64,000 bases of DNA from Limosilactobacillus caccae (GCF_900156885.1 NZ_FTOY01000011.1:186001-250000), one strand, 5' to 3'. Counted from the first letter of the stretch, positions 42,096 to 51,143 are shown. Translations and numbers: made by a program. Notes: generated by a model not told the origin, from the letters alone.

Positions 42096-43103
42096 ATGGC
42101 ATTTAATTTACGTAACCGGAGCTTTTTGACTCTTTCAGACTTTAGCACTCGTGAAATGGAATACCTGCTCAACCTCTCTGAGGATTTAAAGAAGGCAAAG
42201 TATGCTGGAATTGAGCAACAGACCTTAAAGGGTAAGAACATTGCGTTAATTTTTGAAAAGAGTTCGACTCGTACCCGCTGTGCATTTGAAGTTGGTGCTA
42301 AGGATCAAGGTGCCCATGTTACTTATCTTGGGCCTTCTGGTTCCCACATCGGCCATAAGGAATCTGTTAAGGATACCGCCCGAGTTCTTGGGGGAATGTA
42401 TGATGGAATTGAATATCGTGGCTTTTCACAACGTAATGTTGAGATCTTAGCAGAATATTCTGGTGTACCAGTTTGGAATGGTTTGACTGATGAAGACCAC
42501 CCAACACAAGTATTAGCAGACTTCTTAACGGCGCATGAAGTACTTAAAAAGCCTTATGACCAGATTAAGTTCGCCTTTGTTGGTGATGGGCAAGACAACG
42601 TTTCAAACGCTTTGATGCTCGGTGCTGCCGTAATGGGGATGGAATACCATGTTGTAACACCGAAGGAGCTTGAACCAACAAAGGAAACCCTTGATAAAGC
42701 AAACGCAATTGCTGCCAAGACGGGTGCCAAGATTGTTGTTACTAATGACATTAAGGCCGGAGTCAAGGGAATGGACGTTATTTACGCCGATGTATGGGTT
42801 TCAATGGGTGAATCTGATGAGATGTGGGAAAAGCGGATCAAGCTTCTCAAGCCTTACCAAGTAACTAAAGAAGTGATGGACGCTACTGAAAATCCAAAGG
42901 CAATCTTTGAACACTGCTTACCTGCCTTCCATAACCTAGACACTGAAGTTGGTAAGGAAATTTACGAGAAGTTCGGCTTGAAGGAAATGGAAGTAACTGA
43001 GGAAGTATTTGAAAGTGAACGGTCAGTTGTGTTCCAGGAAGCGGAAAACCGGATGCACACTATTAAGGCGGTAATGGTCGCAACTTTAGGTGAAACTAAC
43101 TAG
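42096..43103 (+). CDS. arcB: Ornithine carbamoyltransferase, catabolic (paralogue 2)
   Basis: 335 residues. In the deiminase pathway it splits citrulline with phosphate to ornithine and carbamoyl phosphate. [18 protein letters not shown] and HCLPAFHN motifs are intact. The start at 42096 (SD CAAGGAGG) is preferred over an in-frame ATG at 42030, which lies inside the control region. arcC follows 12 bp later, which supports the catabolic role. Close paralogue of the gene at 31930. Confidence 0.95.
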   Translation: MAFNLRNRSFLTLSDFSTREMEYLLNLSEDLKKAKYAGIEQQTLKGKNIALIFEKSSTRTRCAFEVGAKDQGAHVTYLGPSGSHIGHKESVKDTARVLGGMYDGIEYRGFSQRNVEILAEYSGVPVWNGLTDEDHPTQVLADFLTAHEVLKKPYDQIKFAFVGDGQDNVSNALMLGAAVMGMEYHVVTPKELEPTKETLDKANAIAAKTGAKIVVTNDIKAGVKGMDVIYADVWVSMGESDEMWEKRIKLLKPYQVTKEVMDATENPKAIFEHCLPAFHNLDTEVGKEIYEKFGLKEMEVTEEVFESERSVVFQEAENRMHTIKAVMVATLGETN

Positions 43104-43115
43104 GAGGCTAGACAG

Positions 43116-44048
43116 ATGGCTAAAGTAGTAGTTGCCCTTGGTGGGAATGCACTGGGGAAATCACCTGAAGAACAGTTAAAACTCGTAAAGAATACTGCAT
43201 CATCATTGATTGGCTTAATTGATGCCGGAAATCAAGTCGTGATTAGCCATGGAAATGGTCCGCAAGTTGGGGCAATTAACCTTGGTATGAATTTTGCGGC
43301 AGAAAATGGGAAAACTGCATCCTTCCCATTCCCAGAATGTGGTGCAATGAGCCAAGGGTACATTGGCTACCACCTGCAGCAGAGCTTGCAAAATGAACTG
43401 CACCGGCGTTGGCTAAATAAAAATGTTGCAACCATTGTGACGCAAATTGCCGTTGATCCTACAGACCCGGCATTTGATAATCCTTCCAAGCCAGTCGGGG
43501 ACTTTTACACCAAAGAGCAGGCAGACCAAATTGCAAAGGAGAAGGGCTATACCTTTAAAGAGGATGCTGGCCGGGGATACCGGCAAGTTGTCCCTTCACC
43601 ACTACCGATTAAGATTTTAGAGCTTGCTAGTATCAATACCCTAATCGAAGCTGGCGACCTTGTTGTCGCTGGTGGTGGCGGTGGTGTACCAGTAATTATG
43701 ACGGAAGACGGCTTACAGGGTGTACCTGCTGTTATTGACAAGGACCGCTCAAGTGCTTTGCTGGCGGATAAGATTGATGCGGAGACATTGATCATCTTAA
43801 CTGCGGTTGACCATGTCTTTATCAACTACGGCAAGGAAGATGAACAGGCTTTACGGCGTCTTAACGTTGCTGAGGCAGAAAAGTACATGGCAGAAGGTCA
43901 GTTTGCCGCTGGTAGCATGCTGCCAAAGATTGATGCTTGCTTGTCCTTTGTTAAGGGCCACCCTCACCGCAAGGCATTGATTACATCGCTTGATGGACTA
44001 GATGATGCCCTTGCTGGAAAAGTGGGGACAATTATTAGTGACAACTAA
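43116..44048 (+). CDS. arcC: Carbamate kinase
   Basis: 310 residues; last deiminase step, carbamoyl phosphate plus ADP to ATP, CO2 and ammonia. Amino-acid-kinase fold with [17 protein letters not shown] at the N-terminus, [11 protein letters not shown] (about 44-54), [12 protein letters not shown] near 187-198, and [24 protein letters not shown]. Cotranscribed with arcB; arcA lies 9 kb away. Confidence 0.96.
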   Translation: MAKVVVALGGNALGKSPEEQLKLVKNTASSLIGLIDAGNQVVISHGNGPQVGAINLGMNFAAENGKTASFPFPECGAMSQGYIGYHLQQSLQNELHRRWLNKNVATIVTQIAVDPTDPAFDNPSKPVGDFYTKEQADQIAKEKGYTFKEDAGRGYRQVVPSPLPIKILELASINTLIEAGDLVVAGGGGGVPVIMTEDGLQGVPAVIDKDRSSALLADKIDAETLIILTAVDHVFINYGKEDEQALRRLNVAEAEKYMAEGQFAAGSMLPKIDACLSFVKGHPHRKALITSLDGLDDALAGKVGTIISDN

Positions 44049-44062
44049 ATGTGTGGGCAATA

Positions 44063-44090
44063 AAAGGCTGGGGCAACCTGGCCTTTTTGT
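44063..44090 (+). terminator. Intrinsic terminator after arcC
   Basis: AAAAGGC/GCCTTTTT stem with a 12-nt loop. Confidence 0.65.
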
Positions 44091-44185
44091 GTTGGCCGGG
44101 TAGTGTTTGGAACAACGGGCGGTTACTAATAGCTTTAACCCGTTAATATTATTTGTTATAATTGCAGGCAAGTGAGGGGAAGAAA

Positions 44186-44515
44186 ATGGCTAGTAATTCA
44201 GATTCGATATACTATGTTCTAACGAAACTTCAGCACCATCCTGAGTTGGTTAAGCAGATCACTGCCCGCTACACTAACACGGTGATGATTTTATTTGATG
44301 ATTCGCTAAAAATTGCTAATTCATCATTTTATTTTCCGGTTGACCGGCTGATGGTTAACCGCCTGGCAGGGGAATTTGTTGCCAAAAATGGTGACTTGCT
44401 TGAAGAATACTTTGCGATGACGAAGAGCACTAAGGCGAATTACCATGATGTATGGGCGACGACAAGCCATATTCCAGCAAAAAAGGTCTTTTTGTTAGAG
44501 TTATCATACGAATAG
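44186..44515 (+). CDS. Hypothetical protein, 109 aa
   Basis: Not recognised. Soluble, mixed alpha/beta, with no signal or TM segment: SIYYVLTKLQHHPELVKQITARY, then a beta-like stretch TVMILFDDSLKIANSSFYFPVD. SD GAGGGG before the ATG at 44186. Own promoter-like TATTATT and terminator, so probably monocistronic. No functional link to arcC can be shown. Confidence 0.65.
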   Translation: MASNSDSIYYVLTKLQHHPELVKQITARYTNTVMILFDDSLKIANSSFYFPVDRLMVNRLAGEFVAKNGDLLEEYFAMTKSTKANYHDVWATTSHIPAKKVFLLELSYE

Positions 44516-44528
44516 TCATAAAATGAAC

Positions 44529-44564
44529 AGAGGCTAGGGAGAAATCGCTAGTCTCTTTAATGTT
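44529..44564 (+). terminator. Intrinsic terminator
   Basis: AGAGGCTAG/CTAGTCTCT 9-bp stem with one G-U pair, then TTTAATGTTTT. Confidence 0.65.
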
Positions 44565-44606
44565 TTAAAATCGTAAATGAGCGTCGTGGTTGGGAGGAGA
44601 AAGAAG

Positions 44607-46172
44607 ATGATCGTTTCATTAGCAGTGTTGTTAGTCGCTGCTGTAATAAGCAGTATTATTGCAAGTTTTATTCCACGCTTTTCAATTAATTATCTTAGCA
44701 TTATTATCGGTGGCTTAATTGGCCTGATCATTCCCTTAAACCACCTGGTTGCACCATTTAAGTCTGAGATTTTTATGTATATTGTGGCGCCATTGATTTA
44801 CTTTGAGGGACAGACAACACGGATAAATTTAATTGGGCAGGGCGTCCGAAGAATTATTGAAATGACAGTCCTGCTAGTTGTTGTGGGGATGACCCTAGCA
44901 GGATTATCCCTAACGATGCTGGGAATTCCCCTCGCGTTTGCTTTCCTAATGGGTGCCTTGAGTACGCCGACCGATGCGACGGCGACCGAATCAGTTTCGG
45001 AAGGGTTGATTGTCCCGCAACGACAGGAAACCTTACTGAAAATGGAAGCACTATTTAATGATGCGTCAGGGATCATTCTCGTTAGTGCAACAGCGCTCTG
45101 GGTTGAAAATGGCTATCTCAATTATCGTCAAACGGGGATTGAATTTCTTCGTTCTGCTCTTGGTGGGATAGTGGTTGGAATCTTAGCGGCAATTTTAATG
45201 ATCAGTTTTCGCCAGCTCATCAATCGCTACAATTCGAGCGCAACTAATGCCCAAAACATGATCTTTATCATTGCCCCTTTCTTTATCTACTTTATTGCGG
45301 AAGAACTACATGTATCAGGGATTATTGCGGTTGTTTGTGCGGGCCTGATGCAAAATAGTGAGAGTGCACGGAGCAGGTTCATCACTTCCCGGCAGTACCA
45401 TAACGGGATTGTTCTGATGAACTTAATGCGTGAGGTGTTAAATAATATTGTTTTTGTTATTCTTGGTATTTTAATTATCCGGATCGTGCAAGCGGACCTA
45501 ATCAACGGGAATCCTAATTGGAAATGGGTTGCGATTGGGGCTATTTTATACTTGGCAAACGTGGTTGTTCGCTACGGGTACGGCCTAATGATAAAGCTAG
45601 GCTGGAAAGGGAGCCTTATTTTTGCGCTTGGCGGAGTTCACGGCGCAGTAACACTGGCGTTAGTCTATACGGTTGCTAAACGGGTTACTGATAGTCAGTT
45701 TGATGTACTCGTCTTAGCAGAAACGTTAATGATTATTTTAAGCATGGTGGTGCCGTCAGTTGTTTTTCGCTTTATTCTTAAACGTGACATCTCGGTTAAA
45801 GAGGTCAATGAGGAAACGAAGCGGTTGCGAAAAGAGATGGTTGCCCAAGGAGAGCTGGCAATTGAAAAGATTTACCTGCCTGCTGATATTCGGGAAAGTG
45901 TCTTATATGACATTCGTGACCAGAATGCTGCTAATTCGTTTAAGGAGTTTTGGCAGCAATGGGCGCAGGCAAGCCGGCGTGTTGAATGTGCACCAGAGGA
46001 GCGGGAGCTTGAACAGCGGGCCTTGCTGTGGGCTTTCCGGGCTGAACGGCAATACCTTGATATGGTGTCACAAAAGGAAAATTTGCGGCAGTATGTGTAT
46101 GAGCTGTATAACGATGTGCTGCTAGCAGAATCAATTGTGATTGATCCGGATAATAACATTACTAAAAAATGA
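44607..46172 (+). CDS. CPA1-family Na+/H+ antiporter
   Basis: 521 residues. About 12 TM helices in the first 400 residues with family motifs: the ALSTPTDATATESVSEG stretch (TD pair) and FNDASGIILV carrying the conserved ND ion-binding pair. A cytoplasmic helical C-terminus of about 120 residues (KEVNEETKRLRKEMVAQGELA) follows and could be regulatory. Exchanges Na+ or K+ for H+; pH or salt homeostasis is likely. The ATG at 44607 with SD GGGAGGAG is chosen over an upstream frame start. Confidence 0.9.
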   Translation: MIVSLAVLLVAAVISSIIASFIPRFSINYLSIIIGGLIGLIIPLNHLVAPFKSEIFMYIVAPLIYFEGQTTRINLIGQGVRRIIEMTVLLVVVGMTLAGLSLTMLGIPLAFAFLMGALSTPTDATATESVSEGLIVPQRQETLLKMEALFNDASGIILVSATALWVENGYLNYRQTGIEFLRSALGGIVVGILAAILMISFRQLINRYNSSATNAQNMIFIIAPFFIYFIAEELHVSGIIAVVCAGLMQNSESARSRFITSRQYHNGIVLMNLMREVLNNIVFVILGILIIRIVQADLINGNPNWKWVAIGAILYLANVVVRYGYGLMIKLGWKGSLIFALGGVHGAVTLALVYTVAKRVTDSQFDVLVLAETLMIILSMVVPSVVFRFILKRDISVKEVNEETKRLRKEMVAQGELAIEKIYLPADIRESVLYDIRDQNAANSFKEFWQQWAQASRRVECAPEERELEQRALLWAFRAERQYLDMVSQKENLRQYVYELYNDVLLAESIVIDPDNNITKK

Positions 46173-46201
46173 TTGACAAATAATTGTAAATAACGTATAG
46201 T
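46173..46201 (+). promoter_or_regulatory. Promoter of tRNA-Glu
   Basis: TTGACA, 17-bp spacer, TATAGT; begins directly at the antiporter stop codon. Confidence 0.8.
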
Positions 46202-46217
46202 TTATCTTGTACGTTAT

Positions 46218-46290
46218 TGCCCGCTGGTCAAATTGGTTAAGACGTCGCCCTCTCAAGGCGGAGTTACGGGTTCGATCCCCGTGCGGGTGA
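46218..46290 (+). tRNA. tRNA-Glu (anticodon CUC) with unusual first pair
   Basis: 73 nt without CCA. D-arm GTC/GAC; anticodon stem TCGCC/GGCGG with loop CTCTCAA, anticodon CTC; T-arm ACGGG TTCGATC CCCGT. The acceptor arm is TGCCCGC/GCGGGTG, giving U1-G72 and G2-U71; the usual tRNA-Glu has G1-C72 (G2-U71 is normal in Bacillus). All other arms are intact. Confidence 0.88.
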
Positions 46291-46305
46291 TTTTTTTATT
46301 TCCTA

Positions 46306-46353
46306 ATGCTTTTGTATCTGCTTAAAAGGTTGATATAAAGGCATTTTATTTTT
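46306..46353 (+). terminator. tRNA-Glu terminator, copy 2 of a repeated hairpin
   Basis: Stem ATGCTTTTGTATC (46306-46318) with GATATAAAGGCAT (46332-46344), loop TGCTTAAAAGGTT, then TTTATTTTTG. Compared with copy 1 (21165), the loop differs at one base and the outer pair C-G is T-A here. Confidence 0.82.
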
Positions 46354-46517
46354 GAAAAAATCATGCTCTTCTCCTGGCGGAAAAGTAATGGTGGATGACT
46401 GTTAGCGCGGTTTATCATGCAGTGCAAAGTTTCCCAGCGTTTCTTGCCAGTTGGTGCCACTAACGAGATAATGTAAAATATCTTTAATAAAAGGGTAAAG
46501 CATGTTACAAATGATTG

Positions 46518-46720
46518 TGGTATGATATAACATGGTTTTAACTTTGCCCATTAAAAGCAGTCACGATGGTTTATCTACCAGTGATTAGCTCCTTAACCGT
46601 ATTTTGCTAGAGCGGAAAAGTCAGAGTGCTTGTAGTGGGGAAACGTAGAGTAGGTCTGGTAAGCCCAGATGTGGCTGTCAGATTTGTTGTCTCAGCGTCA
46701 AATTAGTAATTAATATTAAG
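46518..46720 (+). other. Structured non-coding region, possible ncRNA or riboswitch-like leader
   Basis: The 500 bp between tRNA-Glu and the next gene hold no credible ORF. An extended -10 (TGGTATGAT, 46518-46526) is followed by about 180 nt with hairpins: TCAC.TGGT/ACCAGTGA near 46561-46585, GCTC/GAGC near 46589-46614, TCTGG/CCAGA near 46659-46674. A possible closing stem TAA(C)TTTG/CAAATTA joins about 46539 and 46700. I recognise no known riboswitch core (no T-box, TPP, SAM or c-di-AMP motif). A second TATGAT lies near 46740. Confidence 0.4.
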
Positions 46721-46789
46721 AAAAGGACTAATTGATGCTATGATATATTAAGTTAGAGAAATAAATAGGGAGATATTGGTGAATAAATT

Positions 46790-47626
46790 ATGCGAATAAT
46801 GAATTTGATGATCGTATTAGCAGTTATTGCGATTGTCGTGTTAGCGGCACAATACATCTCACAGTTACGTAAAAATCGTAGCGGCAATAACTTCGTCAGC
46901 GGCGGCCGAGTATTTCTTAACTGGGTACTAGCAATTGTCCTGGTTGTGTGTGTTGTCGGGATCGGAGTTGGCAGTTTTCATTCTCACAGACAAGCAGCCA
47001 AGCCAGCGGAGAGTGAAAAGACAGAAAATGTTAAATATGTGTCATCAAGTGATGAAGCCTTAGGCGATGTATCCGTCCAGTTTGATAAGAAGGTCAAGAT
47101 GGACGATAACGGCGAAGTAAAGGTCAAGTTCAAGGTATCACCACAGACAAAGCTAACGATTCGCGGTCATAAGACGAAGGGCATCGTTAAGGTGTTTAAG
47201 GCAAGCAAGGGTACTGAGATGGCTAAGCACAGTTACACCTTTGACGTTGCGGGCACCTATGACATCATTGCCCAGCGTGGTGATCAAAAGGTAACGAAGA
47301 AGCTAAAAGTTGAAGCAAATGACAACGATAATGCTAGCGATGACAGTTCATCATCAAGCAGTGTCGCAAGCAGCAGTTCTTCAACGGCATCAAGTACAAC
47401 TGCAAATTCCTCATCATCTGCTGTTAGCTCTAGCTCTAATACTACCTCAAGTACTAGACGGTCTAATGATTCAGGAAATACTGGAACGTCAACGTCACGT
47501 AATTATGGGAATGGTTATAACCGGAATCCTCAGTCAGGAACAACTCCGCGGCCAGCACACCCTGGAAATGGTAATATTACCGGTGGTCCAGAGCAACCAG
47601 TTGACCCTGTTTCAGATGAGCCGTAA
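46790..47626 (+). CDS. Membrane protein with Ser-rich extracellular tail, unknown
   Basis: 278 residues. Two TM helices (about 3-22 and 43-63) with a short basic loop; then an extracellular beta-rich domain (about 85-175, DVSVQFDKKVKMDDNGEVKVKF ... YTFDVAGTYDIIAQRGDQKV) of Ig-like strand pattern; and a Ser/Thr/Asn-rich tail (about 180-278) without an LPxTG. Weak SD; other in-frame ATGs at 46799 and 46808 could be used. Possibly a surface or envelope-stress protein; function unknown. Confidence 0.7.
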   Translation: MRIMNLMIVLAVIAIVVLAAQYISQLRKNRSGNNFVSGGRVFLNWVLAIVLVVCVVGIGVGSFHSHRQAAKPAESEKTENVKYVSSSDEALGDVSVQFDKKVKMDDNGEVKVKFKVSPQTKLTIRGHKTKGIVKVFKASKGTEMAKHSYTFDVAGTYDIIAQRGDQKVTKKLKVEANDNDNASDDSSSSSSVASSSSSTASSTTANSSSSAVSSSSNTTSSTRRSNDSGNTGTSTSRNYGNGYNRNPQSGTTPRPAHPGNGNITGGPEQPVDPVSDEP

Positions 47627-47642
47627 TATGAATTAGTGAGAG

Positions 47643-47676
47643 ACTTCACCCGTTTAGGCGAGTGAAGTTTTTATTA
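47643..47676 (+). terminator. Intrinsic terminator
   Basis: ACTTCAC/GTGAAGT stem with inner CG/CG pairs, then TTTTTATTATTTT. Confidence 0.82.
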
Positions 47677-47723
47677 TTTTAAAATCCAAGATTAATAGAG
47701 AATATAAAGGCACAACAAAAGAT

Positions 47724-47822
47724 AAAATCTTCATATGATAGAATAATCATACGAAGATTTTGTTATCGGGTGACAAGGAACGGAAACCTTAGATTATCAA
47801 GCTTTATAACAGGGAGTTATAA
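47724..47822. repeat. Two inverted repeats in the leader of the MucBP gene
   Basis: AAAATCTTCATATGAT (47724-47739) with ATCATACGAAGATTTT (47746-47761): 16-bp arms, one mismatch, 6-nt loop. Then TTATAAC (47804-47810) with GTTATAA (47816-47822). The 311-bp gap before the MucBP gene holds these, a terminator, and the promoter TTGAAA-17-TATACT (47853-47881). Confidence 0.7.
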
Positions 47823-47852
47823 CCCCCAAAAGTCGTGGATTAGTTATCAATG

Positions 47853-47881
47853 TTGAAATCAAAAATAGAGAATACTATACT
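47853..47881 (+). promoter_or_regulatory. Promoter of MucBP-protein gene
   Basis: TTGAAA, 17-bp spacer, TATACT, about 55 bp before the ATG. Confidence 0.7.
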
Positions 47882-47936
47882 CAATAATGTAATATATAGT
47901 TATCAAAGTATAAAAGAAATCTAAGGGGGATTAAAA

Positions 47937-50900
47937 ATGCTTGAGACAGATGAAAAACAAACAGGGGTAGTTAGTGTGGACCTTGTAACCACCGAGGCTG
48001 TCGGGGAAAACGTCACCGCTAAAAAGAGCATGTCTGCTTCAAGTGCTGCAACGGCAGTGTTAGGCAAAACAGCAGCAATGGAAGGAAGTGTTTCCGATTT
48101 TGCTGCCCGGCAAGCAACACTGAACGTTACAGAACCAGCAATTAAGAACAATCCAGTATTGGGGCCTTATCAACTGAACGATGAGGAAGGATTGCAGCAC
48201 GGTACTTACCTGGAAGCAACTAACCAAGAAAGTCACAAGAAGAGCCGTTCACAAGCGAGCCGCTTTGAGATGAAGGAGATTGCTTCCCTTGTTAACTATA
48301 AGGCAGCCAGTGACTTGACTGGCTTTGGTCACGTGAAGAACACGACTGATGTTGCCAAGTCAATCGAAGTGGTTTACACAATGCCATCATTTGAAACAAA
48401 CGCTAACAGCAATATCCAATTGGTAATTGATGGCGACCGGGTTAATGAATTTGATGGCTTACAATATAAGGATGAAAAGGGAAACGTTATCCCTGGCTTT
48501 GACATTACTTATAGTTACCAGGGACACGATGGTGAATATTCAACGATTGATACCCTGAAGCAACGCAATGACTTTAGCTGGGATAAGGTAACGGCAGTGA
48601 TGGTCTTTGGTTCCTTATTGCCAAATAGCTCTTACCGGATTAGTTTTCCGTTTAAGTTCGTTAAGCGTGAAGCGGCGAATACGCTTGGCCAGGCTAATTA
48701 CTCCCTTAATGAGTATGCCTTTTATGACTTAACTGCTAATAAGCACGTTAATTCCCGGCTTAACTTCCGTTTAAGTACACCAGTCTTCTCATTAAATGAT
48801 TATGGTGATACCCGGTTTGCAGGGCTTTTTGAAGAAAATGATGAATGGCAACAACTGCCAGAAGATATCCAGCAGTCAATGCCAACTCTTGCAGAAGTTC
48901 CAGCTGTTATTAGTAACTTTAGCACCACAGCAGCACTACCTACTGCAGCGGTGGAGCAAGAAGAAAAGGTATTGTGGCAAGGGGGCTACTACTTCTTTGC
49001 CCTTGCTCCGGTACAAAATATCGTGCAAGAATATGGTTACTCCGTTAACGTTAATGAGACGGGGCGGCAGTTAATGACGGCCTATGCCTTTTCTGCTGAT
49101 GTTGACCGGGCAGTTGAAAATAATCCGGAATTTACGCCATATATCGTTCTCCATCACCTATTACAAACAAAAGAATTTACGCTCAAGACTGAGAAGAAAG
49201 ATAGCTGGACACATAATGATGCAATTGTGAAGGCGTGCGGCTTAACTGCTGAAAACGACGAATTCGCCGTTGATCCGGAACAAACATTTATTGTTGATGA
49301 TTCTGAAATTGACGAAAACCAAGCTGGTGAATACCAACTTATCATCGGTTACTACCTTAATGGTAGCGAAGATGAAGAGATGCTGATTACCTGCCCAACA
49401 AAGGTCCGGTTAGTCGAAAACAAGCAGACAATCAACATTTACTACGTGGATATTGTTTCTGCTGAAGGAAAGAACAAGGATAATCTGCAACCAGCTGATG
49501 GGGCCCTTCTAAAGGAACATACCCAGTCCATGACTGGCAAAGGTGACACAAGCTACCATAACCAACTGTGGGGTGCAGCTTCCGGCTACGAGCTTTATCA
49601 GTATGATCCTGCAGCAGAAGATGGGACCTATGTCGGTGGCCAGCAAGCAAAGGACTACTACGTATACTTAACCCACAAGGTTGAAAAAGTTGCTGAAGAA
49701 CATAAAATTACCCGGGAAATAACCTTCAACATGCCCGGTGGCGCTAGGCAGGTAGTTAAGCAAGTGGGCCTTATCCAACGTAATGGGATGGTTGATAAGG
49801 CAACTGGTGAAAAGAAATGGGGCGCCTGGACGAAGGCAACTTTGCCAGCAATTACCGCGCCTGCAGTTGCTGGTTATACCAGCGATGCGGTGGAAGCGGA
49901 GCCAGTTACCTTAACCAGTAAGAGCAGCAGCTTGATGGTTGATTACCAGCCAAAGAAGGCGCGTGTGACGGTCGACTTTGTTGATGAGCAAGGGAAGTTA
50001 ATTTCCTCACAGACGCTTGAAGGGCAAACCGGCGAAGTAATTGACTTTACAGACCTGGATAAGGCCATTGAGTTAGCCGATGAAGGTTACACAGTGATTA
50101 AGAATAACCTGATCGGTGGTGCCCGCTTTACTGCTGACAGTGACCAAAAGTATGAGGTTGTCCTTAGTAATAAGAATGCTGAGGAACAGTTGGTATACGT
50201 ATACTACATTGATGTTCCGTTCGAACAATTACCACTGGTTAAGCCAACGTCAGGTAAAATGATTGAAGCACAGACCCAAAAGTTCCAGGTCACGGAGGGT
50301 GATGACTACCATAACGACCTATGGGACTTTGCGAAGGCTGGTTATGACCTCTTCCAAGCCGATGAGGGCGCCACTAGTGGTAAGTATGTGGCAGGTAGTC
50401 AGGCACAGCAATACTATGTTTACTTAACCCACAAGGTGATTCCATTGGAAGACCACCACACTGTTGAACGGACGATTAACGTTGAAATGCCGGACAAGAC
50501 GATGCAGGTTGTTTCACAAACTGCAACGGCCACTCGGGTTGGTTACCATGATGAGGTTACCAATCAAGATGTTTGGCAAGAATGGCAAAAGTCAGTCTTA
50601 CCAGAATACCAGCCAGCTAAGTTAGCCGGGTATAAAGTTGACGGGGTAGCTGAAGTGGAAGTAACCCCCGAAAGCACTGATAGTGAAGAAAAACTTAGCT
50701 ACGTTGCCCAGCCTGCCCACATGACGGTGAAGTTTGTTGACCAACAAGGGGAGACACTTACTGAAAAGAAACTGGTAGGAACTACTGGTGAGGCATTTGA
50801 ATATGATCCTAGTGATGAAATTGAAGAATTCATTACGGAGGGCTACCAGCTGGTCGAAAACCAGCTCCCCGCTGACCAGCACTTTGCTGCAGGCACACAA

Positions 50901-51062
50901 ACTTACACGATTAAGTTTAATAAGTTTGTTGCAGTTCAACCACACAGCGATGCAAAGATCGACGAAGTGACTGCTAATCCTGAAGAAGCAGTAGAAGAGA
51001 CGCCGAAGACGGATGCCGAAAGTAAAAAGGGTATTTTCTCGACACTAAAGGGCTTCTTCTAG
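47937..51062 (+). CDS. MucBP/Mub-repeat protein lacking signal peptide and anchor
   Basis: 1041 residues. The N-terminal 450 residues are of unknown fold (VVYTMPSFETNANSNIQLVI and SSYRISFPFKFVKRE-like beta segments, recalling adhesin stalks). Two tandem Mub-like units of about 250 residues follow (about 500-770 and 770-1010), each with an INIYYVDI-like strand, YHN(D/Q)LW, QAKDYYVYLTHKV, and a MucBP strand such as ARVTVDFVDEQGKLISSQTL. Unlike mucus adhesins it has no hydrophobic signal at the N-terminus (MLETDEKQTGVV) and no LPxTG or TM at the end (GIFSTLKGFF). A good SD (AAGGGGG) and a promoter argue that it is expressed as written. Confidence 0.82.
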   Translation: MLETDEKQTGVVSVDLVTTEAVGENVTAKKSMSASSAATAVLGKTAAMEGSVSDFAARQATLNVTEPAIKNNPVLGPYQLNDEEGLQHGTYLEATNQESHKKSRSQASRFEMKEIASLVNYKAASDLTGFGHVKNTTDVAKSIEVVYTMPSFETNANSNIQLVIDGDRVNEFDGLQYKDEKGNVIPGFDITYSYQGHDGEYSTIDTLKQRNDFSWDKVTAVMVFGSLLPNSSYRISFPFKFVKREAANTLGQANYSLNEYAFYDLTANKHVNSRLNFRLSTPVFSLNDYGDTRFAGLFEENDEWQQLPEDIQQSMPTLAEVPAVISNFSTTAALPTAAVEQEEKVLWQGGYYFFALAPVQNIVQEYGYSVNVNETGRQLMTAYAFSADVDRAVENNPEFTPYIVLHHLLQTKEFTLKTEKKDSWTHNDAIVKACGLTAENDEFAVDPEQTFIVDDSEIDENQAGEYQLIIGYYLNGSEDEEMLITCPTKVRLVENKQTINIYYVDIVSAEGKNKDNLQPADGALLKEHTQSMTGKGDTSYHNQLWGAASGYELYQYDPAAEDGTYVGGQQAKDYYVYLTHKVEKVAEEHKITREITFNMPGGARQVVKQVGLIQRNGMVDKATGEKKWGAWTKATLPAITAPAVAGYTSDAVEAEPVTLTSKSSSLMVDYQPKKARVTVDFVDEQGKLISSQTLEGQTGEVIDFTDLDKAIELADEGYTVIKNNLIGGARFTADSDQKYEVVLSNKNAEEQLVYVYYIDVPFEQLPLVKPTSGKMIEAQTQKFQVTEGDDYHNDLWDFAKAGYDLFQADEGATSGKYVAGSQAQQYYVYLTHKVIPLEDHHTVERTINVEMPDKTMQVVSQTATATRVGYHDEVTNQDVWQEWQKSVLPEYQPAKLAGYKVDGVAEVEVTPESTDSEEKLSYVAQPAHMTVKFVDQQGETLTEKKLVGTTGEAFEYDPSDEIEEFITEGYQLVENQLPADQHFAAGTQTYTIKFNKFVAVQPHSDAKIDEVTANPEEAVEETPKTDAESKKGIFSTLKGFF

Positions 51063-51090
51063 GACGATTACCGCTATTATCATGATATAT

Positions 51091-51132
51091 AAAAAGCAAG
51101 AGATCAGATTGTTCATTGATCTCTTGCTTTTT
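51091..51132. terminator. Bidirectional terminator
   Basis: 16-bp perfect stem AAAAAGCAAGAGATCA with its complement around a 10-nt loop, between convergent genes. Confidence 0.9.
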
Positions 51133-51143
51133 ATTATTAGCAA

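Noticed and set aside
47335-47470. Repeat or CRISPR-like array in Ser-rich DNA
   Set aside because: Repetition comes from Ser/Thr codon runs in a coding tail; no regular repeat-spacer spacing.
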